The notes under the pieces are model-generated. The model saw only the letters and a program-made list of their open reading frames with translations. It did not search any database and was not told where the DNA came from. A stretch of 64,000 bases of DNA, from contig NZ_JAEHGC010000019.1 of the NCBI RefSeq assembly GCF_016107705.1, positions 1 through 64,000 of the forward strand. Reading direction: 5' to 3'. Both the position numbers and the translations under genes were made by a program. Source of the DNA: Neobacillus cucumis. Lineage in GTDB: Bacteria; Bacillota; Bacilli; Bacillales_B; DSM-18226. Of this stretch, positions 7,079 through 18,504 are shown one piece after another; positions within the stretch are counted from its first letter, which is position 1; every line of letters begins with the position of its first letter.

Positions 7079-9250
7079 ATGTCAGAAACCTATCGCTACC
7101 GTGAGGAACGAAAACAAGCGGAAAGAGAAAAACAAAGAGAACATAAAAAGAAAAAAACACCGAAAAAAGGTTCTCTATGGAAGAAAATTTTATTGGTTTG
7201 TCTCGTGCTCGGTGTCTTGTCCATTGGAGCTGGAGTCATTACGTTTGCTGCTATGGTTAAGGATGTTCCCTCATTAGATGCATCTAAACTTGTCGACCCG
7301 CTTTCAACGAAATTTTATGATCAAAACGGGAAGTTTCTTTATGAATACGGGAAGGAAAAGCGAACGAAAATCACCTATAATCAAGTTCCAAAACAGCTTG
7401 AACATGCCTTTATCGCCACAGAGGATTCGCATTTTTATGAACATCATGGAATCGACATCAAACGGACCGCGAAGGCAATTTTCTTAAATGTAACAGGAGA
7501 CTTTGGTTCCCAAGGTGGAAGTACGATTACACAGCAAGTCATCAAAAGGTCATTTTTAACCCCAGAAAAAACAATAAAACGAAAGGTTCAGGAATGGTAC
7601 CTGGCCTATAAATTGGAGCAAAAATATTCCAAGCATGAGATTTTGATGATGTATTTTAATAATATTTACCTTGGCAACCGTTCCTACGGTGTTGCTGCGG
7701 CAGCCAAAAATTATTATGGAATAGACGCCAATGAATTAAATAAATTAACGCTTCCGGAAGCTGCGATGATTGCCGGTCTTCCGCAAAGCCCAAATAATTA
7801 TGACCCGACAAAATCAATAAACAAAAAGGCAGCGACAAACCGTCGAAATCTGGTTCTAGCTTCCATGCACAAACAGGGTTATATTTCAAAGAAACAGTTG
7901 CAGGATGCTATGAAGGTTCCCGTAACCAAGGGATTGGTGAAGAAAAAAAATGAAGGGATGCCTTATGAAGCATTTCTTGATGCAGCTGTAAAAGAAGTGG
8001 AAGGAAAGCTTAAGGGGATTGATATTGGTACGGATGGTTTATCCATTTATATGACCCTTGACCAAAACGCGCAGAAATATGCAGACAAAATGATGGACAG
8101 CAATGAAATCGTCAGTTATCCAAATGATCGATTCCAAGGAGCTTTTGTATTTTTAGATTCAAAAACAGGTGCGGTTAGAGCAATTGGCAGCGGTCGGAAA
8201 GATTATAAGGCCGGATTCCGCGGCAACAATTTTGCAATTGATCTTGTCCGCCAACCAGGCTCTACTTTTAAGCCAATATTAGATTATGGTCCTGCGATTG
8301 AATATTTGAATTGGTCTACACATCATATGTTAAATGACCAACCGACAACTTATTCCACTGGTCAACAGATTCAAAACTGGGATCGTCGCTACCATGGGAT
8401 GCTATCAATGCGGACAGCATTGGAATGGTCTTATAATATTCCTGCACTGCTCACGCTCCGCGAGGTCGGTATGGACCGGGCAAAAAACTTTGCGAAGCAG
8501 CTAGGAATTACTTTCGATCACAACCAAATCTATGAGTCTTATGCCATTGGCGGAAATACCGTCAGTCCATTGGAAATGGCAGGGGCATACAGTGCTTTTG
8601 CCAATAAAGGCACCTACAACCAGCCACATTTTGTGCAAAAAGTCGTGTTTCCTAACGGTAAAGTCGTGAGCTTTAAACCGAAACCAAAACAGGTTATGCA
8701 TGACTATACAGCCTATATGATTACCGATATGCTCCGGGATGTTGTAGATTCAGGGACAGGTAAAGCGGCAAATGTTCCTTGGCTGGATGTAGCAGGGAAA
8801 ACGGGGACGACGAATTTTGATGAAAGAACAAGTCTTCAATATGGTTATCCGCTTGCAAACGTAGCAAAGGATAGTTGGTTTACGGGATATACCCCACAAT
8901 ACACGATGTCTGTTTGGACGGGGTATGTGAAGAATGGCTCCGGTAACTATTTACCAGGAGATACAACACATATTGCGCAAATCATGTTTAGTAAAATGAT
9001 GCAGAAATTTGGCACGGACAATACAACCTTCCAGCAGCCGGATGATGTGTATCAAATGGGAAATGATCTTTATATTCGCGGTGCAGCCGAGGTTCCACCA
9101 CCACCTAAGCCGGTGGTTCAGCCAAAACAGACTCAAAAGATCGTGGAAAAGCAACAAAAAGCTATAGAGAAACAAAAAGAGAAAGCACCTTGGAAACAAA
9201 AAAAACATGAGAAAAAGCAAAAAGGAAACGGAAAAAATAAAAACCATTAA
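7079..9250 (+). CDS. Class A penicillin-binding protein (PonA-like)
   Basis: 723-residue bifunctional peptidoglycan synthase. A Lys/Arg-rich cytoplasmic tail (residues 1-33) and one membrane anchor (~36-60) precede a GT51 glycosyltransferase domain with the catalytic EDSHFYEHHG motif (Glu115) and QGGSTITQQ. The transpeptidase domain has STFK (Ser395), SYN (451-453) and KTGTT (574). The C-terminal ~50 residues are a PPPPKP linker and a Lys/Gln-rich tail ending KGNGKNKNH. It is shorter than B. subtilis PonA and lacks a FN3-type extension, so it is a PonA-family paralogue; which one cannot be settled here. Own terminator at 9261. Confidence 0.93.
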   Translation: MSETYRYREERKQAEREKQREHKKKKTPKKGSLWKKILLVCLVLGVLSIGAGVITFAAMVKDVPSLDASKLVDPLSTKFYDQNGKFLYEYGKEKRTKITYNQVPKQLEHAFIATEDSHFYEHHGIDIKRTAKAIFLNVTGDFGSQGGSTITQQVIKRSFLTPEKTIKRKVQEWYLAYKLEQKYSKHEILMMYFNNIYLGNRSYGVAAAAKNYYGIDANELNKLTLPEAAMIAGLPQSPNNYDPTKSINKKAATNRRNLVLASMHKQGYISKKQLQDAMKVPVTKGLVKKKNEGMPYEAFLDAAVKEVEGKLKGIDIGTDGLSIYMTLDQNAQKYADKMMDSNEIVSYPNDRFQGAFVFLDSKTGAVRAIGSGRKDYKAGFRGNNFAIDLVRQPGSTFKPILDYGPAIEYLNWSTHHMLNDQPTTYSTGQQIQNWDRRYHGMLSMRTALEWSYNIPALLTLREVGMDRAKNFAKQLGITFDHNQIYESYAIGGNTVSPLEMAGAYSAFANKGTYNQPHFVQKVVFPNGKVVSFKPKPKQVMHDYTAYMITDMLRDVVDSGTGKAANVPWLDVAGKTGTTNFDERTSLQYGYPLANVAKDSWFTGYTPQYTMSVWTGYVKNGSGNYLPGDTTHIAQIMFSKMMQKFGTDNTTFQQPDDVYQMGNDLYIRGAAEVPPPPKPVVQPKQTQKIVEKQQKAIEKQKEKAPWKQKKHEKKQKGNGKNKNH

Positions 9251-9260
9251 GTTCTGTGAT

Positions 9261-9296
9261 GACTGTCTGAAATTCAATTTCAGCAGTCTTTTTTTT
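9261..9296 (+). terminator. Intrinsic terminator after the PBP gene
   Basis: GACTG and CAGTC enclose an inner TGAAA/TTTCA stem, followed by eight T residues. Confidence 0.85.
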
Positions 9297-9393
9297 ACTA
9301 AAACTGGAATAAAATGAAACAAAGTGAATAAACCAAATCTTCAAAGTTAACTCTATATACTAACGGTCAAATTGACGGTATGAGGTGTTTTCA

Positions 9394-9726
9394 TTGCAAG
9401 ATTGGTGGATTTATCAACATTTTATTAATACGATGTGGTTTATCTTGTTTCTTATTTCCTTACCGGCTGCACTGGGACTTTTCATCATCTAATCCTACCT
9501 AAAAAATAATAAACAAAATGGTAATCAAAATAATCAAAACCAACAGCAAGATCCTAATCAGGGTCAAAGTATGCAGAGTAATCAAGATAACCAAAACAAT
9601 CAGCAGGCAGACCAACAAGAAAATCAAAACAATCAGCAAGCAGACCATCAAGAAAATCAAAACAATCAGCATGCCAACAATCAAGGACATCAAACAAGTG
9701 AAACGAAACAAGAACAACCAACTTGA
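9394..9726 (+). pseudogene. Small membrane gene with Q/N-rich tail, split by an in-frame TAA
   Basis: TTG 9394 (GAGGTG 9 nt upstream) opens 32 residues, MQDWWIYQHFINTMWFILFL..., one membrane span ending LGLFII, then TAA at 9490-9492. The same frame stays open for 77 more codons to TGA 9724, encoding a hydrophilic tail rich in Gln and Asn with repeats of NQQADQQENQ. The continuity of frame, hydrophobic anchor followed by polar tail, suggests one original ~109-residue anchored protein broken by a nonsense change, or stop-codon readthrough. A +1-frame ORF over the tail (9518-9736) is a Lys/Ile-rich artefact of the CAA/AAT repeats. Confidence 0.6.
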
Positions 9727-9852
9727 CGAAAAATAGAAAAAATCTAGTTCTATTTACTTATTTCAATAAAAAATAGAGCAAAAGTCTTTTATAATTTAAA
9801 AACCTATGTTATGTTGTATAGGTAAGTTTCATATTGTATATTGTTTCCAATG

Positions 9853-10031
9853 CTCTACTAGGGGGGTCCGATAGCTCGGACTGAGAGAAGAATGCGTTAA
9901 ATTCTTTGACCCTTCGAACCTGATCTGGATGATACCAGCGTAGGGAAGTAGTTATGAAGGCGTCCATTCATACAAACGCGCCGCTACTTTTTGACGATTT
10001 AATCAGGTTCTGTGAAAACAGAACCTTTTTT
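9853..10031 (+). promoter_or_regulatory. TPP riboswitch (THI element) with terminator
   Basis: The aptamer spans about 9853-9952 and has the conserved pieces in order: GGGGG near the start, CTGAGA, ACCCTT, GAACCTGATCTGGAT and ACCAGCGTAGGGAAG. The expression platform is a 9-bp terminator, AGGTTCTGT/ACAGAACCT with GAAA loop and T5, at 10005-10031. Thiamine diphosphate binding is expected to favour termination ahead of thiC. Confidence 0.96.
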
Positions 10032-10080
10032 ATTGTCATTCATTCTCCGTAATGAACGATGCTGTATCTTCCAGACTTAG

Positions 10081-12046
<1,966 letters not shown>

Positions 12047-12148
12047 TGACATGGTCCCATATACAACCTTAACATCGATGACGGACAAATCTTGGCAGTA
12101 GAGTAGTAGAAACATCATATATTCATCACATTCTACCATTATAGTTCA

Positions 12149-12178
12149 AACAGCCGCCTGTACTGGCGGCTGTTTTTT
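12149..12178 (+). terminator. Intrinsic terminator of the thiC unit
   Basis: A perfect 10-bp stem, AACAGCCGCC/GGCGGCTGTT, 6-nt loop, with T6 partly inside and after the right arm. The remaining sequence to 12343 holds only an AT-rich promoter-like stretch for the ABC operon. Confidence 0.92.
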
Positions 12179-12343
12179 GTACAAAAGAAATACCTTAATA
12201 GAATAATAATTCAAAACTATCGAAACTATCGAACTTTGATGAAACGTATTGCATTTTTCTTTGTATAAAATTACAATGAAATACATAAAAACACTTTAGT
12301 TTGCTAAATTGATAAAGAAAATAAATTAATGGGGGAATACATC

Positions 12344-13174
12344 ATGAAGAAGGTCATCCAGATATTCATCATCATGGCCGTTGCTATTATGGCAACCGCT
12401 TGTGGCGCACAGCCAAATCTGCCGGATGCAAAAACAAAAGAAAAAACACAAAAGGCTGATAGTGGAAATACACTGGATTCCATTAAAAAACAAGGCGTGA
12501 TCACCATTGCAATGGATGATACATTCCCGCCAATGGAATATCGTAATGATAAAAATGAATTAGTAGGTTTTGACGTAGACCTAGCAAATGCCATTACGAA
12601 GGAGCTCGGCGTGAAAGCTGAATTTAAACCAACCGCATGGGACGGCATTTTACCTGGGTTAGATGCGAAACAATATGACGTCATTATGACTTCTATGAAT
12701 ATTACAGATGAACGAAAGCAAAAGGTTGATTTTGTAGAGTACCTGAAACTAGGACAAGTTGTGGCAGTTAAAGCCGGTAACCCATTAAATATTCAATCAA
12801 AAGAAGATCTTTCCGGAAAAGTTGTCGGTGTTCAAATTGGTTCAACGAGCGAAACGGCGGCAAAACAGATTAAGGGAGTTAAAGAGTTAAAGACTTATAA
12901 TGCTTATACTGATGTATTTAATGACTTAGGTCTAGGGCGTCTTCAGGGAGTAATCGTTGCTGAAGCGGTCGGTCGTTATTATAAAGCAACGAAACCTGAA
13001 GCTTTTGATGTGGTAGGAACCTCGTTCCAAAAATTACCAATTGGAATTGCCGTACGAAAAGGTGATGACAAACTTGAAGAGGCATTAACGAAAGCTGTGC
13101 AAAATGTGAAAGATAATGGCACTTATGCGAAAATCAGCCAAAAATGGTTTGGAAAAGATCTTTCAAAAGAATAG
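12344..13174 (+). CDS. Amino-acid ABC transporter, substrate-binding lipoprotein
   Basis: 276 residues from ATG 12344, with GGGGGAA upstream; the ORF can be read from 12329 but that would bury the ribosome site. Signal peptide with lipobox ATAC (Cys at ~20), then a polar linker and a family-3 solute-binding domain (GVITIAMDDTFPPMEYRND, GFDVDLANAI, DVIMTSMNITDERKQKVDF). First gene of a transporter plus amidohydrolase operon. The arrangement resembles B. subtilis yxeMNOP (S-(2-succinyl)cysteine use), so a modified cysteine or another N-acyl amino acid is a reasonable ligand guess. Confidence 0.92.
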   Translation: MKKVIQIFIIMAVAIMATACGAQPNLPDAKTKEKTQKADSGNTLDSIKKQGVITIAMDDTFPPMEYRNDKNELVGFDVDLANAITKELGVKAEFKPTAWDGILPGLDAKQYDVIMTSMNITDERKQKVDFVEYLKLGQVVAVKAGNPLNIQSKEDLSGKVVGVQIGSTSETAAKQIKGVKELKTYNAYTDVFNDLGLGRLQGVIVAEAVGRYYKATKPEAFDVVGTSFQKLPIGIAVRKGDDKLEEALTKAVQNVKDNGTYAKISQKWFGKDLSKE

Positions 13175-13237
13175 GGGAAGAGCGGATAAATCGGTTTGTA
13201 GATTTATCCGTCTTCTTTTTAAAAAGGAGTCGTAAAA

Positions 13238-13900
13238 ATGAAGGAATTTTTGTCATTCTCACTTACCTATCTCCCCTATTTATTACAAGGGGCGTTAGTG
13301 ACGATTGAAATCGCGGCGATTGGAGTAGTTGCCGGAAGTTTAATTGGATTATTATTTGGTCTTGGACGTGTTTCAAAAGTGAAATTATTTTCACAGATTA
13401 GCAGATTTTATATATGGGTGATTCGCGGAACACCGCTTTTACTGCAATTGTTTATGATTCATTTTGCCATTCCGTCTGTGATCCCAGCACTCACCATGCC
13501 GCCATTCGTCTCGGCCTGCATTGCCTTGTCGTTAAATGCGGCAGCTTATATTGCGGAAATTTCCAGGGGGGCTATTCAGTCCATCGATAAAGGCCAAATG
13601 GAAGCCGCGCGGTCACTAGGTTTAAGCTACGGACAAGCGATGAGAAGGGTCATTATTCCTCAAGCTTTTCGCCGGATGCTGCCGCCATTGGGGAATGAAT
13701 TTATCGCCCTTATCAAAGAATCGTCCCTGGTTTCAACGATTGCTTTATATGATTTACTTCGAACAGGGCAACAAATTATCAGCAGTACGTACCGGTATAT
13801 GGAAATCTTTATCTTAGTCGGGTTAATCTATTTATTACTTACCACGATCATGACATTTATCGTTGGAAAAGTAGAGAAAAAGGTAGGTGCATATGAATGA
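13238..13900 (+). CDS. Amino-acid ABC transporter permease
   Basis: 220 residues, five or so membrane spans, of the HisM/GlnP type. The cytoplasmic loop motif that contacts the ATPase is clear: [26 protein letters not shown]. Also [10 protein letters not shown], typical for polar-amino-acid permeases. AAAGGAG precedes ATG 13238. Its stop overlaps the ATPase start (ATGA at 13897-13900), so the two are translationally coupled. Forms the membrane channel of the importer. Confidence 0.93.
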   Translation: MKEFLSFSLTYLPYLLQGALVTIEIAAIGVVAGSLIGLLFGLGRVSKVKLFSQISRFYIWVIRGTPLLLQLFMIHFAIPSVIPALTMPPFVSACIALSLNAAAYIAEISRGAIQSIDKGQMEAARSLGLSYGQAMRRVIIPQAFRRMLPPLGNEFIALIKESSLVSTIALYDLLRTGQQIISSTYRYMEIFILVGLIYLLLTTIMTFIVGKVEKKVGAYE

Positions 13901-14619
13901 TTTCCTGCAAGAATGTTGTAAAATCCTTTGGTGATTTGGAAGTTTTAAAAGGAGTCGATTTGGACGTTTCACAGGGTGAGGTCGTCGTAATCATTGGACC
14001 GAGCGGATCTGGTAAAAGTACCTTTCTTCGTTGTATGAACCATTTAGAGACCATCAATAGTGGCAGTATTACGGTAAATGGTAAAATGGTAGAAAATAAG
14101 GAATCATCCTTAAATAAATTGCGTCAGGAAATCGGCATGGTCTTTCAGCAATTTAACCTTTTTCCCCACAGGACCGTGATGGAAAATATTATCGAAGCAC
14201 CGGTTCTGCTGAAAAAAATGTCAAAAGCGGAAGCCAAGAAAAAAGGGATAGAGCTTTTGAAGAAAGTAGGATTAGAAGCGAAAGCCGATGAATATCCGAA
14301 CCGTTTATCCGGTGGGCAAAAACAGCGGGTAGCGATTGCCCGGGCGTTAGCTATGGAGCCGACCGTGATGCTTTTCGATGAACCAACCTCGGCTCTTGAC
14401 CCGGAGCTAGTTGGGGAAGTACTGGCTGTTATGAAACAACTGGCAAAAGATGGGATGACCATGGTTGTTGTCACACATGAAATGGGATTTGCAAAAGAAG
14501 TAGCGGACCGGGTGATTTTCATGGACGGCGGCTATATGATTGAACAAAATACTCCTGAAGAGTTATTTGGCCATCCACAGCATGAACGGACAAAGGAGTT
14601 TTTAGGGCATATCAAGTAG
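13897..14619 (+). CDS. Amino-acid ABC transporter ATP-binding protein (GlnQ-type)
   Basis: 240 residues with Walker [10 protein letters not shown] (residue ~33), Q-loop, signature LSGGQKQR, Walker [15 protein letters not shown] and switch histidine VTHEM. Powers the transporter formed with the upstream permease and lipoprotein. Starts within the ATGA overlap with the permease gene and has no clear Shine-Dalgarno of its own. Twelve nt later the M20 hydrolase begins. Confidence 0.95.
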   Translation: MISCKNVVKSFGDLEVLKGVDLDVSQGEVVVIIGPSGSGKSTFLRCMNHLETINSGSITVNGKMVENKESSLNKLRQEIGMVFQQFNLFPHRTVMENIIEAPVLLKKMSKAEAKKKGIELLKKVGLEAKADEYPNRLSGGQKQRVAIARALAMEPTVMLFDEPTSALDPELVGEVLAVMKQLAKDGMTMVVVTHEMGFAKEVADRVIFMDGGYMIEQNTPEELFGHPQHERTKEFLGHIK

Positions 14620-14631
14620 GGAGAGATCACC

Positions 14632-15837
14632 ATGAAACAAGTTTCAAGTTTGGATTTAACATCCAAGATTAATGAAAAAATAGATCAATTGTTTCCTAGA
14701 TTAGTGGAGATGAGAAGACATCTTCACATGTATCCAGAACTTAGTAATCAAGAATTTAACACAACCAAACAAATCAATGACTGGTTAACCGAATTCAAGA
14801 TTCAACAGATTCCGCTTAGCCTTCAAACAGGGACTGCAGCAGAGATTATTGGTAAAACCTTAGGACCAACTGTTGCCATCCGTGCTGACATTGATGCTCT
14901 TCCAATTTTTGAAGAGGCGAACGTACCGTTTCGTTCAAAAATTGACGGGATCAGTCATATGTGCGGGCACGATGTTCACACGACGATTGCCCTTGGTGCA
15001 GGGATTATTTTACAAGAAATCAGCGATTTACTCCCTGGCAATGTCCGAATTCTTTTCCAGCCGGCTGAGGAATCGGAGGGCGGCGCCGAGTCGATGATTC
15101 AGCAAGGATTATTAAATGAAGTAAAATCAATCATTGGTCTTCACAATGTTCCCGAACTTCCAGTAGGAAAAATCGGGGTTAAAGAAGGCTTTTTGATGGC
15201 CAGTGTGGATGATTTTACTATCACTATTCAAGGAAAAGGCGGACATGCAGCCCTTCCGGAAAAAACAATTGATCCAATCGTCATCGGCAGTGCGGTAGTC
15301 AGCCAGCTGCAAACCATTGTCAGCCGTACGATATCTGCAAAAGAATCGGCGGTGGTCACGATTGGGTCGTTCCAAGCGGGTTCGACGAACAATGTCATCC
15401 CAGATAAGGCCATTCTTAAAGGAACGGTCAGGACATCCAATGAAGAAGTCAGGAAGAAAATCTATGATGTCTTTACCAAGACGGTTACGAATACAGTGGC
15501 AGCCCTTGGTGGTGAGGTGGAAATTGATTATCAATTTTTACTTCCTGCTGTTTATAATGATGCAAGCGTTGCTGAAATTGTCCGCTCTGCCGCAGTGTCT
15601 GTTGTCGGAAGTAAGAATACGGTTATCGCTGAGCCTACCATGGGTGGAGAGGATTTTTCTTTTTACCAAAAAGAAGTTCCCGGCTGCTACGTTTGGCTAG
15701 GTTCGGGTAACGAAGAAAAAGGAATTCAATATGGCTGGCACCATCCGAAATTTATGGTGGATGAGGAAGCTATTAAAATCGGTGTTCATTTGATGGTCCA
15801 TTCAGCCTTGCTTTTATTAGAAAATTCTTCTATATAA
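14632..15837 (+). CDS. M20D-family N-acyl-amino-acid amidohydrolase (YxeP/AmaA-like)
   Basis: 401-residue cytoplasmic metallohydrolase expected to remove an acyl group (for example acetyl) from an amino acid after import. Metal-site segments are RADIDALP (84-91) and MCGHDVHTT (Cys111, His113, Asp114), then PAEESEGGAESM with the catalytic Glu and GGEDFS near the C-terminus. GGGAGA ribosome site. It directly follows the ABC genes, matching the yxeMNOP order of B. subtilis. A terminator at 15846 closes this unit. Confidence 0.92.
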   Translation: MKQVSSLDLTSKINEKIDQLFPRLVEMRRHLHMYPELSNQEFNTTKQINDWLTEFKIQQIPLSLQTGTAAEIIGKTLGPTVAIRADIDALPIFEEANVPFRSKIDGISHMCGHDVHTTIALGAGIILQEISDLLPGNVRILFQPAEESEGGAESMIQQGLLNEVKSIIGLHNVPELPVGKIGVKEGFLMASVDDFTITIQGKGGHAALPEKTIDPIVIGSAVVSQLQTIVSRTISAKESAVVTIGSFQAGSTNNVIPDKAILKGTVRTSNEEVRKKIYDVFTKTVTNTVAALGGEVEIDYQFLLPAVYNDASVAEIVRSAAVSVVGSKNTVIAEPTMGGEDFSFYQKEVPGCYVWLGSGNEEKGIQYGWHHPKFMVDEEAIKIGVHLMVHSALLLLENSSI

Positions 15838-15845
15838 TAATAATC

Positions 15846-15879
15846 CTGCCTGCTAGCATGTTGTAGCAGGCAGAATTTT
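15846..15879 (+). terminator. Intrinsic terminator
   Basis: Perfect 10-bp stem CTGCCTGCTA/TAGCAGGCAG, 8-nt loop, then AATTTTTT. Confidence 0.9.
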
Positions 15880-15955
15880 TTATAATCGTCTTGTATTTTT
15901 ATTCCAGTTGTATTAGGTTATTAACGATGGAACTTCTTTGGCGGGAGCGATGAAT

Positions 15956-17137
15956 ATGTTAGGACATAAACGGGCCTTTTTGTATTTAAGTACTTTTCTA
16001 TTTTTCTTTCACTCTTCTTCGACGGTGATCTCAACTTTTCTACCAGTCTATTTTCAAGAAGAGCAGCTTACTGGGACCCAAATTGGTTGGCTAATGGCTG
16101 TCGGTCCGTTTTCTTCATTATTATCACAGCCTTTTTGGGGCTACATCAGCGACCGATATAAAACCATTAAAAAGATTCTGCTGTTTTGTCTAGTAGGGGT
16201 GATTTCCTTCAGCATCATCCTGTTCCAAGTTAACTCCTTTTTGATGCTGCTATTCTTATGTGCCATCTTTTATTCGTTTCTGAGCCCCATTGGAGCATTC
16301 GGCGACAGCTTAGCATTGCATACCTCTCAAATTGTTGGCTCTTCTTTTGGAAGGATTCGGATGTGGGGGTCTGTGGGCTATGCGGTTACCTCGTACCTAG
16401 GGGGCCAAATTCTTACTCGAATTGGTCTTGAGCATTTACTCTACCCCTATCTTGCTTTTACTATCATCGCATTTGTTTTTTGCTGGAAGGTCATGGATAT
16501 TAATACACCATCTGCACCCATTAATCTTAAGGGAGCGGTCCGAAATATTCTCCGCCCAAATTTCTTATTTTTCTTACTCATCATTATGTTTGTTACGATT
16601 CCGCATCGGACGAATGATATTTTTTCAGGGATCTTTATTAAAGAGCTTGGGGGTAATGAATCCTTAATCGGGTTATCCTGGTTTGTAGCAGTTGCTTTTG
16701 AAGCGATTGTTTATTTACTTAGTCCTTTATGGATGCGGTTTTTTAATGAAATAACCTATATGGTTATTGCGTCAGGATTATATGGGGTAAGGTGGCTTTT
16801 ATTTTCTCTTGCAGAAACTCCTTCGCAAATCATCTTGCTTCAGGCCTTGCACGGAATCACCTTTGGGATTTTTTATTTGTGCTCGTTTCAATATGTTTCA
16901 AACTTATTCCCGAACGAATTTAGAGCTACTGGGCAATTATTCTTTATTTCCGTGTTTTTTGGTCTTTCAGCAATCATCGGTTCTTTAGGCGGAGGGATGA
17001 TTCTTGATGTCTTTAATGGTCAAATGTTATATAAACTGATGAGTTATCTTGCTTTCACTGGATTTGTTGGATTATTAGGATTCATTGCCTATTCGGGCAA
17101 AAAGTTACGGCCTGGTAGAGAGATTTTACAGAAGTAA
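15956..17137 (+). CDS. MFS transporter
   Basis: About 393 residues with twelve hydrophobic spans. The loop 2-3 motif (GYISDRYKTIKK) and MWGSVGYAVTSYLGG mark it as a major-facilitator carrier resembling the phenylpropionate/nucleoside-symporter-type group (YwbF-like). GCGGGAG at 15941 favours the ATG at 15956; TTG 15938 and ATG 15950 are alternatives. Separated from the ABC operon by a terminator but followed after 18 nt by a Zn-dependent amidohydrolase, so the pair may import and cleave an N-carbamoyl or ureido compound. Confidence 0.85.
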   Translation: MLGHKRAFLYLSTFLFFFHSSSTVISTFLPVYFQEEQLTGTQIGWLMAVGPFSSLLSQPFWGYISDRYKTIKKILLFCLVGVISFSIILFQVNSFLMLLFLCAIFYSFLSPIGAFGDSLALHTSQIVGSSFGRIRMWGSVGYAVTSYLGGQILTRIGLEHLLYPYLAFTIIAFVFCWKVMDINTPSAPINLKGAVRNILRPNFLFFLLIIMFVTIPHRTNDIFSGIFIKELGGNESLIGLSWFVAVAFEAIVYLLSPLWMRFFNEITYMVIASGLYGVRWLLFSLAETPSQIILLQALHGITFGIFYLCSFQYVSNLFPNEFRATGQLFFISVFFGLSAIIGSLGGGMILDVFNGQMLYKLMSYLAFTGFVGLLGFIAYSGKKLRPGREILQK

Positions 17138-17155
17138 GGAAAGGAATGGAAGTTG

Positions 17156-18436
17156 ATGAGTGAAGAAACGGGACGAATGATTCAAACCGACCGTCTTTGG
17201 AATGATTTAATGACGCTTGGAAAAATTGGTGCAGGAGAAGATGGCGGGGTTACTCGCACCTCCTTTGATTCTGAGGATCTAAAGGCACGGAAATTTTTAC
17301 TTCAACTTTTAAAAGATGCAGATTTAGATCCTTATATGGATGAAGTAGGTAATATTATTGGGCAAATCCACGGAAAAAATCCAGATTTGCCTGCGATTCT
17401 AATTGGCTCTCATATTGATACCGTGCGTTCAGGCGGGCGCTTCGACGGAGCAATGGGCGTGTTAATGGGTGTGGAAGTGCTCAGGTCTATAAAGGAGAAG
17501 GGGATTCAACCGGAGCGAACGGTGAAAGTTGTTTCGTTTACGGATGAAGAAGGAGCCCGTTTCGATTATGCTTTTGTCGGAAGTTCCGCCTTGTCGGGGG
17601 CGATCAGTTCTGATCAATTGCAAAACGATTTAACGACCGCCCTTGATCAGGAGGGAGTTTCTTATATAGAAGCGATGAAACGTGCTAGTATGGAAGGCGG
17701 CTATTTTAGCCAAATTAATCCTGAAGAGTTGGCGAAGGCTTGTGTCAGAAAAGATGAGCTAAAAGCTTATATTGAGGTACATATTGAACAAGGAAAAGTT
17801 TTAGAAAGTCAAGATTTAGCTGCCGGCGTGGTCAGCGGTATTTCAGGCGGGCACTGGGCCGAGGTAACCATCACAGGAGAGGCCGGTCATGCTGGGACAA
17901 ACGGAATGTTGGAGCGAAAAGATGCGTTAACGGCGGTAGGTGAATGTTTGCTTGCGATTGAAAAAATTGCCCGGGATAGCGGCGGAAGTGTGGCAACCGT
18001 CGGAAAGGTAGCGGTAAAACCGGGAAGCGGAAACGTGATTCCTGGTCGGGTTGATTTTACCTTAGATGTCCGGGATATTTCTGATGAACGCCGCGAGCTG
18101 ACTGTTAAAAAAATTTATGAGGCGATTCGAGAAATCTCAGCACAGCGCGGTGTGAGCTGTGAAATTAGGCCGTTTCAATCTCTTGCATCCGTTATGAGTT
18201 CACCGTTGGTGGTAGAGGCTATTAAAGAAGCATTTATTGAGCTGGATTATCCGATTTGTGAGTTACCAAGCGGGGCTGCGCATGATGCCATGGTCATGGG
18301 AGGCATTACCGAAATTGGTATGATTTTCGTGCGAAGCAGAGGCGGTATCAGTCATCATCCGGATGAATGGAGTTCGTTAGAAGATGTCGCGTTGGGCTGT
18401 GAGGTTCTTTATCAAACAACCATGAAGCTGCTTTAG
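17156..18436 (+). CDS. M20-family Zn amidohydrolase (N-carbamoyl-amino-acid hydrolase/allantoate amidohydrolase type)
   Basis: 426 residues from ATG 17156 (TTG 17153 possible). The first metal site reads GSHIDTVRSGGRFDG (His86, Asp98), followed by FTDEEGARF with the paired glutamates and a GHAGTNGM dimerisation-domain segment. Family members hydrolyse N-carbamoyl-L-amino acids or allantoate, releasing ammonia and CO2. The late block SGAAHDAMVMGGITEIGMIF fits the family. Linked to the MFS gene upstream. The exact substrate is not decidable. Confidence 0.88.
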   Translation: MSEETGRMIQTDRLWNDLMTLGKIGAGEDGGVTRTSFDSEDLKARKFLLQLLKDADLDPYMDEVGNIIGQIHGKNPDLPAILIGSHIDTVRSGGRFDGAMGVLMGVEVLRSIKEKGIQPERTVKVVSFTDEEGARFDYAFVGSSALSGAISSDQLQNDLTTALDQEGVSYIEAMKRASMEGGYFSQINPEELAKACVRKDELKAYIEVHIEQGKVLESQDLAAGVVSGISGGHWAEVTITGEAGHAGTNGMLERKDALTAVGECLLAIEKIARDSGGSVATVGKVAVKPGSGNVIPGRVDFTLDVRDISDERRELTVKKIYEAIREISAQRGVSCEIRPFQSLASVMSSPLVVEAIKEAFIELDYPICELPSGAAHDAMVMGGITEIGMIFVRSRGGISHHPDEWSSLEDVALGCEVLYQTTMKLL

Positions 18437-18454
18437 TGGGCTGAATAGACAAGA

Positions 18455-18496
18455 CTCCTGCTGCAAAAAATAAGCTGAAGTTTTTGCAGCAGGAGG
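18455..18496 (+). promoter_or_regulatory. 15-bp hairpin occluding the ribosome site of a small gene
   Basis: CTCCTGCTGCAAAAA (18455-18469) is perfectly complementary to TTTTTGCAGCAGGAG (18481-18495), with an 11-nt loop. The right arm contains AGGAG of the AGGAGG Shine-Dalgarno (18491-18496) for the TTG start at 18505. It lies only 18 nt after the stop of the amidohydrolase gene. No T-run follows the right arm, so it is not a conventional terminator. Confidence 0.65.
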
Positions 18497-18504
18497 TGGC
18501 ACAT

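Noticed and set aside
6523..9354. 15-mer TTCAAAGTTAACTCT present at 6523 and 9340
   Set aside because: One shared 15-mer in 64 kb of AT-rich DNA is not surprising; flanks do not match and only the first is part of a dyad.
9518..9736. 72-codon Lys/Ile-rich ORF (MVIKIIKTNSKIL...)
   Set aside because: It is the shifted frame of a CAA/AAT-rich Gln/Asn tail that is in frame with the upstream membrane peptide; it has no ribosome site and odd composition.
9853..9952. Possible second riboswitch classes (SAM, lysine, manganese, c-di-GMP) in other leaders
   Set aside because: Leaders of terC, NlpC/P60, ABC and c-di-GMP genes were read for known conserved cores; only the TPP element and the T-box were found.
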